From positions 1,594,480 through 1,658,479 of the forward strand of contig NZ_CP150629.1 in NCBI RefSeq assembly GCF_038022665.1: 64,000 nt of DNA. Reading direction: 5' to 3'. The notes beneath the pieces are model-generated. The model saw nothing but the letters and a program-made list of their open reading frames with translations. It ran no database searches and was not told the origin of the DNA. Position 1 is the stretch's first letter, and each line of letters opens with the position of its first letter. Both the position numbers and the translations under genes were made by a program. Positions 9,003 through 18,644 of this stretch are shown piece by piece. The stretch comes from Methanolobus sp. WCC4 (GTDB taxonomy: Archaea; Halobacteriota; Methanosarcinia; Methanosarcinales; Methanosarcinaceae).

Positions 9003-9947
9003 TTAATCTTTTTGAAACTTATTTATATTCAAACTCAAAACAACAATTCCCGACAATACTCCAAACCACAATGTACCAAATCGGATAATTAAAGCAGTTC
9101 CTGTAGCAATTGAATTAGGTACATCCAGAGTATGCAACAATCCGACAATACTGCCTTCAGCTATTCCCAATCCACCAGGGAGCATAGAGACTGCTCCTGC
9201 AAGTGATGAAAAAGCAAATACAAAGGTTGCATCAAGCAAGGGCCTACCAAGTCCAAAACCTTTGAGTACATACCACATTGCAATACATTCAAAGAACCAG
9301 GAAACGATGCTAATTGCTATTGTAAACAAAAGGGGTTTGTGCCTTAAAAGTGTATAAGCACTCTCATAGGATAGGCGTAAATGGTGAACATAATTTGAAA
9401 CAAGGGGTAACCTCTCACAGAAATCTATGATTTTCATCGATAAAATTCTGGACTGAATAACAAGTACGATTAATGCAAATATTGTAAGAATTGCTATTAA
9501 CAAATTCAAACTATAATCATAAACAATAATTCCCACAGAGGCAAGAATCAACAGACCCATGACATCTGTAAGTCTCTCGGCAAATATAATAGGAGCAGAT
9601 TTGCTAATTTGAATATCATCTAGTTGCTTTAATAAATAGGACTTGAATACTTCACCAAGTTTTCCAGGGGTAATAGACATTACCAATCCACTAAAGAAAA
9701 CGACGAAACTATCCTTTTTAGAAATATCAATGTCAAGTTTTCCTAGATAATAATCCCATTTGTAAAACCTGAAAATGTAATTAAGCAATGTAAGTAAGAC
9801 AATTACAGGAATATAGGTCCACTTGAACTGGATGAAAGCTTCTGTAAGTTTCCCTACATCTGCATATATCAACAGAGCTATTATGACAAAAATCCCAAAA
9901 ATGGATGAATACAACATTCGTTTTTTGATCTTATCTATTACTGACAA
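9003..9947 (-). CDS. flippase-like (YbhN/UPF0104, LPG-synthase TM domain) membrane protein
   Basis: About 315 residues with seven to eight membrane segments and the family hallmarks SITPGKLGEVFKSYLL and AERLTDVMGLL, plus MLPGGLGIAEGS near the C-terminus. The frame reaches back to 10016, deep inside the upstream gene, but a TTG at 9947 with GGAG eight bases upstream fits better and leaves a 17-base overlap with the PHP gene. Relatives translocate or modify lipids, and in archaea often sit with polyprenyl-linked sugar genes. As last gene of the UbiA/DUF362/PHP operon it could flip the lipid-linked pentose; that is inference. Confidence 0.75.
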   Translation of the reverse strand: MSVIDKIKKRMLYSSIFGIFVIIALLIYADVGKLTEAFIQFKWTYIPVIVLLTLLNYIFRFYKWDYYLGKLDIDISKKDSFVVFFSGLVMSITPGKLGEVFKSYLLKQLDDIQISKSAPIIFAERLTDVMGLLILASVGIIVYDYSLNLLIAILTIFALIVLVIQSRILSMKIIDFCERLPLVSNYVHHLRLSYESAYTLLRHKPLLFTIAISIVSWFFECIAMWYVLKGFGLGRPLLDATFVFAFSSLAGAVSMLPGGLGIAEGSIVGLLHTLDVPNSIATGTALIIRFGTLWFGVLSGIVVLSLNINKFQKD

Positions 9948-10599
9948 TTCTTCGTCTCCATTTTCGTAATTTTGTCCATGCATGATTGTACAATGGGGAT
10001 CGATTGCCATTTCCATCAGTAGAGAAGGAGTTGATAGCCGTGAGAATTAAATCTTTAGTATCACGTCCTTCCATTTCTGGAACTAATGTATATCCCAAAC
10101 CAATCTCATTCAGATTATGGGCATCACTTCCCCCAACCCTGGGCATATTATTTTCTAATGCAAATTGTCTGGCCATGAGATTACTTTTTTCATCGATGCA
10201 CCTAGAATTGAAAACCTCAATTGCATCGATTTTGGAACAATATTTGTCAACTTCTTTCAATCTCTTTGCTCGATATGTATCAAAGGGATGTGGTACAACT
10301 GCAATCCCTCCCTGCTTGTGAATTTCATCAATTACATCTTCTGCTTCTTTTGACATAATTGGGTGATGTAAAAATAGTCCCGTAATTTCCCCTTCATTTG
10401 TAGTTATTTCACAACCTATGATTACAGCAAAGTCTTTAGTTTCGTATTTCTTTGCTTCCAAGGCCCCATCTATAGTATCATGATCTGTAACTGCAATTCC
10501 ATTCAAACCTCTTTGCATTGCGGCGTGGACAAGTTTTTTGGGAGGAAGTGCACCGCATTTTTTTGAATATTTGGTATGAGTATGTAGGTCGAATTTCAT
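9931..10599 (-). CDS. PHP domain metal-dependent phosphoesterase
   Basis: 222 residues. Metal ligands are visible in order: HTHTKYS (6-12), TDHDT (38-42), a glutamate in CEITTNEGE, VPHPFDTYR (about 101-109) and GGSDAHNLNEIG (about 157-168). This matches small archaeal TrpH-like phosphoesterases. It lies 12 bases after the DUF362 gene and overlaps the flippase-like gene, so it belongs to the 9003-12625 operon. If the UbiA protein makes a lipid-linked ribose 5-phosphate, this enzyme could remove that phosphate, the job of a PAP2 enzyme in mycobacteria; this is inference. Confidence 0.85.
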   Translation of the reverse strand: MKFDLHTHTKYSKKCGALPPKKLVHAAMQRGLNGIAVTDHDTIDGALEAKKYETKDFAVIIGCEITTNEGEITGLFLHHPIMSKEAEDVIDEIHKQGGIAVVPHPFDTYRAKRLKEVDKYCSKIDAIEVFNSRCIDEKSNLMARQFALENNMPRVGGSDAHNLNEIGLGYTLVPEMEGRDTKDLILTAINSFSTDGNGNRSPLYNHAWTKLRKWRRRIVSNR

Positions 10600-10611
10600 A
10601 AGTACCTCATT

Positions 10612-11742
10612 TCAGTAAGGGTCCCAATTATTGATATCTGGATAAGTGGGGTAAGGACCGTTTCCGTATTTGTCGAACAATTGACCCCATTCAGTTTGCA
10701 TGAAATCCTGAATATGCTTTTTTCCAACTGTGGGATACCATATCCTGTCATGATAGGTTTCTGAGGCAAATATGAAAGATCTGAATATGGGAGAACGGAA
10801 CAATAAAGAATGCAACCATTTGATATTAGCAGTGTTTTTACGTATTCTCTGATCCCATTTTATGATTGGGCTTTTACTGGCTTCAAAACCAAAATTCATG
10901 TCTTCAAATTCAGATCTGTCCAAACCTACGATATCTATTTGATCAATATCTCCAATCCCCAGTCCCCTATCGTGGGCCAGGCGTATATAATCAATATCCA
11001 TTGGTTCAAAACCCATCATTTTTGCAGCGACTGCATCAATGGCAACCTGATCATCACTTCCCAGAATCACATTTCCTGCAAAAGGAACCATTGTTCTAGG
11101 GCCTGCACCATTACCACATATACAACCATCCATTGTGGCAAAAATACCTTTATGAATCTCTTGTTGGATTGCCAGTAGATCGACCAGCACTTCATGTATC
11201 TTTTTATGAGCATGATGTCGATGTTTGGGAATAAGGCCACCAAAAGCATTTTTCATGGAACCAGTGGTGGTTGTATGCCCATGGGTTTTGACAGTGGGCA
11301 GGTGGATAACATTCGTATCCAGAAACATTTCAGGCACAATAATTTCATCAAATATATCGTGCATAGCAAGCATTTCAGCTTTAGGTTCATGTTTAACCCA
11401 ATTTACATCAGTTAGAGGCTGGAAATCCACATTGTGTTTTTCAAGGATTGGTAACCACTTGTTATAATAAGCACCTTTCCATGGATGGGTGACAACAGTT
11501 TGGTTTTCTACACCCACAATGTTTTCATAACCATCTTCCCTGAGAGTTTTAAGTACTCCATCCAACTGCCACGGTGGTGTGGAACATGCGGGATAGAAAA
11601 GGGTCCATGAAAGGTTTATTTTTATTGTTGTAGGATAGTTCTTTGAAACATGTTTGTTATAGTCTGCAAGATGCATTAATTCCTTGTAATCATCAAGAAT
11701 TGTTTCCTGAGATGTTTTGAGTATTGAAACTTTTGAAGACAT
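10612..11742 (-). CDS. DUF362 domain protein
   Basis: About 376 residues starting at ATG 11742 (MSSKVSILKT), which has GGAGTG upstream; the frame itself opens at 11781. Family features are KINLSW near residue 45, a VVTHPWKGAYY segment, HLPTVKTHGHTTTTGSMKNAFGG near 157-179, and DDQVAIDAVAAKMMGFEPMDIDYI. Cysteines occur in PACSTPP and DGCICG but no classical 4Fe-4S ferredoxin domain is present. DUF362 proteins have no agreed function. Tight linkage (31 bases after UbiA, 12 before PHP) indicates a shared pathway. Confidence 0.85.
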   Translation of the reverse strand: MSSKVSILKTSQETILDDYKELMHLADYNKHVSKNYPTTIKINLSWTLFYPACSTPPWQLDGVLKTLREDGYENIVGVENQTVVTHPWKGAYYNKWLPILEKHNVDFQPLTDVNWVKHEPKAEMLAMHDIFDEIIVPEMFLDTNVIHLPTVKTHGHTTTTGSMKNAFGGLIPKHRHHAHKKIHEVLVDLLAIQQEIHKGIFATMDGCICGNGAGPRTMVPFAGNVILGSDDQVAIDAVAAKMMGFEPMDIDYIRLAHDRGLGIGDIDQIDIVGLDRSEFEDMNFGFEASKSPIIKWDQRIRKNTANIKWLHSLLFRSPIFRSFIFASETYHDRIWYPTVGKKHIQDFMQTEWGQLFDKYGNGPYPTYPDINNWDPY

Positions 11743-11773
11743 AATTTTACACTCCAATTTAATAAAGTCGCAA

Positions 11774-12625
11774 CTATCCAATTATGAATATCAATATCAC
11801 TGTAATTCCCCATACTACCATACTTGTAATCATACTTTTATCTTTGAATAACATCTCGGGTTCTCCTCCTATATTCTTTGAATGAATAAGAAAGAGGTAT
11901 CTGAAAGTTCCATATATTGTAATAGGGATAGTTACCATCATTAAAATGTTTTCTGCAAGAAATGTATATAGTGAATATGACATTATCAGGGCAGCAGTGA
12001 CGATTGTAATCATCTGGTCGAGCATTTGAGGTGAAACTCCATCCAATGATTTGCGATGCTTGTTTGCTTTATCATCAAGTAAGATAAGTTCATGTCTTCT
12101 TTTGCCCAAAGCTAAGAATAATGCTGCAAGAAATGTACATATTATCAACCAGGGAGAGATGAATACATTTATTGCTACACAACCCGCAGTGGCACGTAAC
12201 ACAAAACCTATGGATATGGTCAGCACATCAACCACCACGAGATTTTTGAGATATAACGAATAACTCAAGCTTAGAATAAAATATCCTATACCTACTATAA
12301 GAAATTGCCAGTTGATCAAGTACGCCCATATGGTCGCTAAGGCAAGAAATAGTGATGATGCAACAATTGCATGAGATATTTTCAGTTTTCCAGAAGCGAT
12401 GGGCCTATTCTTTTTGGTGGGATGATGAATGTCCTTTTCTTTGTCAAGAATATCATTAATGATATACTGCGCACCTGAAAGCAGGCAAAACACAATGAAT
12501 GCGGATATAGTGGTAATCCACATCTGCAAATTGAAATAGTTTAAAGAAAAGATTATGCATACAAAAATGATTAAATTTTTATACCACTGATGTGGGCGCA
12601 TACTTTTGAGTATATCTTTTATCAT
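11774..12625 (-). CDS. UbiA family prenyltransferase, decaprenyl-phosphate phosphoribosyltransferase-like
   Basis: About 283 residues from ATG 12625 (MIKDILKSMRPHQWYKN); the longer frame to 12682 adds a poor N-terminus and overlaps the likely promoter. Hallmarks are the first Asp-rich motif NDILDKEKDIHHP with the KKNRPIASG that follows, and GKRRHELILL, characteristic of the DPPR synthase branch rather than quinone or lipid UbiA enzymes. About eight membrane helices. DPPR synthases join phosphoribosyl pyrophosphate to a polyprenyl phosphate, giving a lipid-linked pentose phosphate for surface glycans. First gene of the operon with DUF362, PHP and flippase-like genes. Confidence 0.85.
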   Translation of the reverse strand: MIKDILKSMRPHQWYKNLIIFVCIIFSLNYFNLQMWITTISAFIVFCLLSGAQYIINDILDKEKDIHHPTKKNRPIASGKLKISHAIVASSLFLALATIWAYLINWQFLIVGIGYFILSLSYSLYLKNLVVVDVLTISIGFVLRATAGCVAINVFISPWLIICTFLAALFLALGKRRHELILLDDKANKHRKSLDGVSPQMLDQMITIVTAALIMSYSLYTFLAENILMMVTIPITIYGTFRYLFLIHSKNIGGEPEMLFKDKSMITSMVVWGITVILIFIIG

Positions 12626-12825
12626 GCGTATTATAAAAGGTAGCAATATTGAAATATTTATTGTTTCAGCTCTGTAGGACATCTATTAAAATAATCTTTG
12701 CATAAATGTTTAAGTTATGTTCATCTCTTTGCTTTCTCATTTTTTAGTTAAGCTTGTTTTTTTCTTTTTGAATGGAACAAGAATAGCTACATAAGTAGTT
12801 GTCTGCTGGTTGTTAAATGTATTGT

Positions 12826-13660
12826 ACAAGTTTGAAAGTTTTCATTCCTTGATGAAGAGAATGTCTTCTCTTTCAACCCAAAATTTTCATTATTTGTCAG
12901 GAAAACGTATTTGACAGTTTGAATGATTTCGAACAGACTACTATGATTTTACCCGCCTTTCCCTTAAAATCAGTGAATTTATGCCATTAATTGGAGTAAA
13001 GGTACTTTTTTGACCCCCCTTTACCTTGAAATTTACCGTCACTGCCAAATTCAATAAGCTATTTTTAATGAATATTGTCTACCTATGCTTTAGTTCATTG
13101 AACTCATATTGCATTAGCGATATGGACAATTGTGCAATGAACCCAATGCTCACCGCACCATAAATGGTAGCACCCGTCCATACTCATAATACTTAAATCT
13201 CGATATCATTCTTCAGAGAATTGATAATCTTTTCGATTGAGTCTTTTTTCCGGTCAGTTTGTAGGGCTTGTTTTAGTTCACTTGACTTTAAGCAGAAAAA
13301 TCCTTCTCTGCCCGTAACTAGCTTTTCTTCCAACAATTTGATAGCATCCTGTTTGTTAAGTTGCATCAATTTCGTCTGTAGAGAATAACTAACATCAACA
13401 AGGACATTGCTGATTCTGAACCTTTTAGGGAGTTTCTTATTCTTATCAATGGATTCCTGTATGGCCTTTGCTTCCTGCAAAAACCTCATAATTTTTCTTG
13501 CTTTAGAATCAGGCTGCTCCTTTTGGCGTTTTTTAGAAAATACATGTGATTGAAACTGTTTGGTTTAATGTTCTTCAGACTATATATCTCGTTTTCCTGA
13601 TAAATGAGTTGTTGGACATTAAATATTAATGCTGTGCTGTGAAAGTATAGGCATTTCAGA
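12826..13660 (-). pseudogene. IS1634-like (IS4 superfamily) transposase remnant
   Basis: The clearest coding piece is 13193-13489 (98 codons), which ends in RKKDSIEKIINSLKND, matching the Y(2)R(3)E(6)K region of IS1634-type transposases. The frame upstream (13486 to about 13660) appears to continue the protein after a frameshift. Downstream the gene is decayed to 12826, where CAAGTTTGAAAGTTTTCATT resembles the terminal repeat of the palindrome at 8763. The 5' side ends at the target site of the IS5-like element at 13669. Family recognised from memory of methanosarcinal transposases; not verified by search. Confidence 0.55.
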
Positions 13661-13668
13661 GTAGTTTC

Positions 13669-14652
13669 GGTTCTGTAGGGGGTCCTTATTTTTATAGCAA
13701 GCCTTGACATATCTGTCAAGTTTATGCACTAACAGCTTGAATTTGACCGCTTTTAGTTGATTCCAATACCCTTTTGCCCTTATTTATTCACCATATTTTC
13801 TTTTTAGTACAGAGAACACCGTTTCAACCGGGTTTTTGTTATGGTGCAATTCTCTTTCAAATTCCCACACCATTTTTCTTCGATATGCTCCTTTAATTCT
13901 TTTCCTCTTTCTTTGTCTTAAAGGGATCATAGCTATCGCATCTAGTTGTTCTCTTGCTATTGAATGTATCTTTTCAGAATCTATCCTTTATCCATTATAT
14001 AGCATTTTGATTTGCGAGTTTTATGGCATTGCTTAAGCAATGCCATTGAATGTTTTTCATCATGAACAGGCTTATCTGATATCTTTTAATCAGTAATAAT
14101 GAACTTTGCAGTATCAACAGAGATGCTCGTTTTCAGGAACGATTATCGCTTCTTTCCTGTCCTCAACGAATAATAGTAGCTACAGTGACCACTAGTGACC
14201 CACTTGAATCAATAGTAGTAATTTCTATTTGTTCTCCATGTGAATAAAATGGCTTCAATGTTTGATGCAGTAATCCACTGAAATAGGTAGATTTTAGTCT
14301 TAGAATTAATTTATTAATTGTAGTAAAATGTGGAACCTCTTTGAGTCCAATTTTCTCTTTGACTTATCCATTAATTCTATAATTTCTACGATATTCCTCA
14401 TCGAGATACACTTTCACCAAAAACAATGTCATAGCTGGCGTTGAGTATATTTCCTTTTAGAATATTTACAACTATAAATCTGAAGATGTGAGTTTCCTGA
14501 TACAGCTAACGCTGTATCGACAAACTTTAAGTATTTATTAGACTAAACACAATCATTCTCTATGTGTTTTTGGTAGCATATGGCGCTAAGGGTTTAATCC
14601 TTTTTTATTTATTATGTATAAATAAAATATGGAGTGGTTTTTCTACAGAGCC
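13669..14652 (-). mobile_element. degenerate IS5-like element (copy B) with 8-bp target duplication
   Basis: 984 bases bounded by imperfect terminal repeats (GGTTCTGTAGGGGGTCC on the left, GGCTCTGTAGAAAAACC inward from the right). The 8-base GTAGTTTC is repeated directly at 13661-13668 and 14653-14660, so the whole element inserted here. The transposase, read on the minus strand from near 14570, is broken by many stops and frameshifts, but pieces match copy C (SNKYLKFVDT-like start, KRKYGEE-type end). It landed at the very 3' end of the GT4 gene without altering its TGA stop. Inactive unless helped in trans. Confidence 0.8.
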
Positions 14653-14658
14653 GTAGTT

Positions 14659-15849
14659 TCAGTTATTAAGAATGTCGTCGTAAACTGACAATGTTTGCTG
14701 TACTACATTTGTCCATGTGTATTTTTTTGAAGATTCAGTAATAAATTCGTAATCCCAGTTAGTTTGAAATGCTTTTTGTATTGAATCTGAGAGCAAATCT
14801 GAGTTACCAGATTCTACTATAATACCCAATTTATCATCATTTATGATATCAGGAACTCCTCCAACATTTGTCCCTATAAATGGTTTGCCACATCCCATTG
14901 CTTCAAACATTACAGTAGGATTTCCTTCATTTAAGCTTGGTAATACAAATAAATCACATGCACCTAACCAAAAAACAATTTCCTCATGGGGCTTAATCCC
15001 TATTAGTTTCACTTTATTTTCCAGTTTCAAATTGAGTACTTGTTTTTTTAGTGTGTCTTTAAGAGGTCCCTCACCAATAATGATTAATATAAAATCATCT
15101 CTTTTGTCTGTCAATTTTGCCACAGCTTCTAACAAATACTTGTGGCCTTTTATTTCTACTAAGTTTCCGATTGACAATAATATTTTTTTATTTAATGGCA
15201 AGTTGAGCTTGTCTCTGCAAGAATTCATGTCCTTTGGCTTAAATAAATGTGAATTATAACCATTTGTAATAACTTTTTTTTCTGTAGATGTGTTCAAAGA
15301 TGCAATAAGTTCCATATTTTTTTTACTTACTGTTAATACATAATCTACTTCATTTAGTAAATGACTTATTTTTCGACACCACCATTCATCCCTGAATGGC
15401 AGTTCATATATGTCGAAACCATGTGCAGTAATTATGGCAGGAACATTGTACATGAATTTCAATTTCGAGGCAACATAGCCAGAGGTCCAGGTAAAGTGCG
15501 CGTGGATTAGGTCAAATTTCAGGTTATTTTGCTCAATTTGCTTAACAACTGAGTTTAAATGTTGGTTTCCGGCTCTTCTCAAAAAGAATCCACGCGGTAT
15601 ATAGAAAAATTTATTGACAATAATGACCACATTGGATGGTTTATCGTTATTATTTATTTTATATTGGAGGGTTTTGTGAGAATACTTCCCCTTTTTTAGA
15701 ATATTGGCTATATCAAATAATGTATTGTAGCGAACAAACACGTAAACATTATTAAAGCTCTTCGATATTTCGTCAGTCCAATCTTTTACAAATGCATTGT
15801 AACCATGACAAACAACTAGCAAGTTTTTTTTCCTTTCTTTTTCAGTCAT
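14659..15849 (-). CDS. glycosyltransferase family 4
   Basis: 396 residues. N-terminal half has LIHAHFTWTSGYVA and ITAHGFDIYELPFRD; donor half has SIGNLVEIKGHKYLLEA and NEGNPTVMFEAMGCGKPFIGTNVGG with normal E-x7-E spacing. It lies 33 bases after the archaeosortase gene's stop on the same strand, so is probably cotranscribed with it. The stop codon overlaps the IS copy B target duplication. Likely a cytoplasmic sugar transferase for the surface glycan; sugar unknown. Confidence 0.88.
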   Translation of the reverse strand: MTEKERKKNLLVVCHGYNAFVKDWTDEISKSFNNVYVFVRYNTLFDIANILKKGKYSHKTLQYKINNNDKPSNVVIIVNKFFYIPRGFFLRRAGNQHLNSVVKQIEQNNLKFDLIHAHFTWTSGYVASKLKFMYNVPAIITAHGFDIYELPFRDEWWCRKISHLLNEVDYVLTVSKKNMELIASLNTSTEKKVITNGYNSHLFKPKDMNSCRDKLNLPLNKKILLSIGNLVEIKGHKYLLEAVAKLTDKRDDFILIIIGEGPLKDTLKKQVLNLKLENKVKLIGIKPHEEIVFWLGACDLFVLPSLNEGNPTVMFEAMGCGKPFIGTNVGGVPDIINDDKLGIIVESGNSDLLSDSIQKAFQTNWDYEFITESSKKYTWTNVVQQTLSVYDDILNN

Positions 15850-15882
15850 ACTTAGTGAGTTTTTAATCTTATGAATTGTTAT

Positions 15883-16764
15883 TTATTTATCGTTTGGTTT
15901 AAAATTATTTATTAATAAATACCAAAAGAAGCTCATTCCTATTACGAAAAAAATCCACCCTAAATGTCTATGGACTAAATAGAACGCATCTAAGCTGATA
16001 TAATATCCTGCCAAGATTATACTCATCACACGTAAAATATTGATTATATACAGTATGATAATTCCTATAAATATAAAAACAACCATTTTTTTGTAATCTT
16101 TAGACTTGATAGAAATCATATAAGCAAGTGCTGCCGATAAAAATATGGATATTGATTCTACTCCTGAGCAAGCATCGCCGATATAAACAACAAAGCTATC
16201 AAAATCTATTACATTACCATAATAACTTGTTGGTTTGATGAAGTTTAATAGAATTGCCGATAGCGCAGCTACAGATTTTGTCACGAAGTCAAAAAATAGG
16301 TTATTATCTTTATCTCCAGCTATGAAAGGTAGGCCACTAAATAGGAATCCGTATAGAATCATTGTAATAAATAAGAAATAAGTTATAAAGGATATACTAT
16401 TTTTAGTTAGATTCAAGAAGTTGAGTACTCCTAGATTAAGCAAAATTATTATGAAGCCTGAGACCAGCATTCCGATGTCGAATGACCCAAGTTCGTCTAA
16501 AGCGAGAAAATTATAGATGAAAACAAGGATTACTAAAGCAATTCCAGCTAACAATTGCAATCGGTTAACTTCAAATCTTTCTTTTTCAAGAAGCGGTGTG
16601 GTTTTGCGATAAATATAGTATGCAAGTGCTATGGAACATAGACTAATAAAAACTCCAACAAAACGATTGTTGTAGGACCAGCTTAAAGATATCCTTAATC
16701 CAATTATGAAAATAGTTATACTCAGAATATATCCCAATTTATATAAGTCGAGTTTTTTATTCAT
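15883..16764 (-). CDS. archaeosortase/exosortase family protein
   Basis: Multi-pass membrane cysteine transpeptidase that cleaves C-terminal sorting signals and joins the protein to a membrane lipid. About 293 residues from ATG 16764 (MNKKLDLYK); the frame reaches to 16815. The three hallmark catalytic residues are in place: Cys199 in GDACSGVES, Arg245 in NILRV, and His265/267 in HRHLGW. About eight hydrophobic segments. It lies beside glycosyltransferases, as exosortases commonly do. No protein in the window shows a clear C-terminal motif, membrane helix and basic tail in the standard pattern, so its substrate is probably elsewhere. Subtype (ArtA to ArtF) not assigned. Confidence 0.85.
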   Translation of the reverse strand: MNKKLDLYKLGYILSITIFIIGLRISLSWSYNNRFVGVFISLCSIALAYYIYRKTTPLLEKERFEVNRLQLLAGIALVILVFIYNFLALDELGSFDIGMLVSGFIIILLNLGVLNFLNLTKNSISFITYFLFITMILYGFLFSGLPFIAGDKDNNLFFDFVTKSVAALSAILLNFIKPTSYYGNVIDFDSFVVYIGDACSGVESISIFLSAALAYMISIKSKDYKKMVVFIFIGIIILYIINILRVMSIILAGYYISLDAFYLVHRHLGWIFFVIGMSFFWYLLINNFKPNDK

Positions 16765-16989
16765 TGTTAGCACCACACTATAATACGGAGTCTTTGGTTC
16801 AAAGGTATTTTTCACTTTTCTAATTAAGATGTTTGTTTTATTCTCGAAAACTTACCAATGCTTATGTGTTAAATTTATTAAAAACTCTTCTAAATTAGAA
16901 CTTTTCCTAGAATTATTATTTGTTAATGTACTTTAATGTTCTGATTATTTGTTTAAGATTTGCTTTAGCTATGTATCTTTTGTAGATGA

Positions 16990-18480
16990 TTAGATTTGAT
17001 TATCTTTTGATGAATATTCGTTTTTGTATTCATAAACAATTGCTGAATAGAATTTCTTTATGGTACATTTATCATACTGCTCCTCAAGATATATTTTTTC
17101 ATTTTCATTTAAATCTCTTGTGTGAGCTCCAATAATTATTAAATCATTAACATTTGTTAATGATGCATTATAATATTCAATTAAGTCCATATTTGGGTTT
17201 TGCATAACTAAAGTTACATCTGTTGGGATATTTTGCTTATTTACGTAATAATTATATCTGTTATGCATATCATAGTCCCCTAAAAATAATAAGTATGTTC
17301 CAATGTCAGCCTGATTTACAGAATATTCAATTGCTTCTCTAAATTGTTCTTTGTTTGGACTATAATAAGAAGGTAGCAACATCATTAAACAGATTAAACA
17401 TGTTGCTAGTATGTATGCATTTTGTTTATGATTTCCAAATAATGGATTCATTGATACCCATAAAGCTATCAGAAGATATACCATAGGGGCTATTATTAAC
17501 AAATTCCTTACGGTGAGAATAGGAGTATGCTGGGATATTAAAAATGTTATTGATGAAGAACTTAAAATTAGATACACTGCAATGAAGGTTGGGGATTTAA
17601 GACTTATAGTATTTATTGTACTGAACAGATTGCTCCTAAATTGTTTGAAGTTAATTATTAAAGGGATTATAACTATTAAAAGAAAAAAGATTAGTACGAT
17701 TGTTTTTTTTGGATAGGTTGCCGTCATGAAAAAGTCAATGAATAGGTGTAAAGTTGGTGTTGGTATCCAAAAGTTTCCACCATTTTTTTCAGATATAGTA
17801 GTCTTTAATATTTGGAACCAAGGTAAATACGAAATAATCAAAATGAGCGCAACCAAAATGGGCTTGTATTTGTTTTCACCATAAACATAACTTATAGTAA
17901 TCCAATATATACATTGCAATATAATTAATAGCAAGCCAAAATAGTGAGTATAAGATATCAGTATTGCGATAACTGAGTAGAACGCATAATGGTAATAATT
18001 TACTTTATTTTCTTCAGGAGTAGTAACAATTTTCATAAACAAAAAAGTTGAAACAATGGAAAACAATAGTAAAAAACTATAGCTTCTTGCTTCTTGGGAA
18101 TAATATATACCTGCAAAAGTTAACGATAGCAAAATAGTTGCTGAGGTTGCTATATTTTTCCCATAAAATTGTTTTGTGTAATGATACATTGCTATCATTG
18201 ATAAGAAGCCAGCCATTGCACTTGGCAACCGAACTGATACTTCAGAGTCTCCAAATAACTTCATCCAGAGGAATAAGAATAGATTATGTAGTGGTGGATG
18301 CACATCATATGATAATGTATCAAATAAGTAAGCTAAAGAGAATGAGGCATTAGTGATTGTATATAGCTCATCAACCCAAAGACTTTGTATGTCAAGTCCA
18401 TAAAACCTCATTGAAGTCCCAATCACTAGGGCTATCAGTAGGTATGTTTTGTGACTGTTCATCATGTTGGAAAAATTCAC
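16990..18480 (-). CDS. GT39-like membrane glycosyltransferase (PMT_2, GT-C)
   Basis: 496 residues. The signature acidic loop SLWVDELYTITNAS (about 33-46) follows the first helix, then DVHPPLHNLFLFLWMKLFGDSEVSVRLPSA (about 59-88) and FAGIYYSQEARSYSF, all typical of the PMT_2/ArnT branch. About ten membrane helices and a short outer C-terminal domain. These enzymes use polyprenyl-phosphate sugars on the outer face. Spacing of about 150 bases to each neighbour on the same strand suggests a loose operon with the archaeosortase and the GT-C at 18645. Confidence 0.85.
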   Translation of the reverse strand: MNFSNMMNSHKTYLLIALVIGTSMRFYGLDIQSLWVDELYTITNASFSLAYLFDTLSYDVHPPLHNLFLFLWMKLFGDSEVSVRLPSAMAGFLSMIAMYHYTKQFYGKNIATSATILLSLTFAGIYYSQEARSYSFLLLFSIVSTFLFMKIVTTPEENKVNYYHYAFYSVIAILISYTHYFGLLLIILQCIYWITISYVYGENKYKPILVALILIISYLPWFQILKTTISEKNGGNFWIPTPTLHLFIDFFMTATYPKKTIVLIFFLLIVIIPLIINFKQFRSNLFSTINTISLKSPTFIAVYLILSSSSITFLISQHTPILTVRNLLIIAPMVYLLIALWVSMNPLFGNHKQNAYILATCLICLMMLLPSYYSPNKEQFREAIEYSVNQADIGTYLLFLGDYDMHNRYNYYVNKQNIPTDVTLVMQNPNMDLIEYYNASLTNVNDLIIIGAHTRDLNENEKIYLEEQYDKCTIKKFYSAIVYEYKNEYSSKDNQI

Positions 18481-18644
18481 ACATGTATACTATAAATTAT
18501 TGTATATATGTTTTACTAAATTTGTATGGTGGAAGTTAATATTTTTAAATTAGTAATCTTCTTCTATCTTTAACTCTATGCTTATTGATCTCTTCATGTG
18601 GCCTATTAGCTTGATTTGATTCGATGGGCTGGGATATTTATTAA

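Noticed and set aside
12661-12680. Solo IS5-like terminal repeat (CTCTGTAGGA) near the UbiA start
   Set aside because: Only about ten bases match, and no transposase sequence or target duplication is near; probably chance.
12985-13025. Third copy of the repeated promoter motif
   Set aside because: Only GGTACTTTT and a few flanking bases match, and it lies in the IS1634-like relic, not upstream of a gene start.
13486-13719. Small gene of 77 codons
   Set aside because: Its first 17 codons lie inside IS copy B and the rest continues the IS1634-like transposase remnant in a shifted frame.
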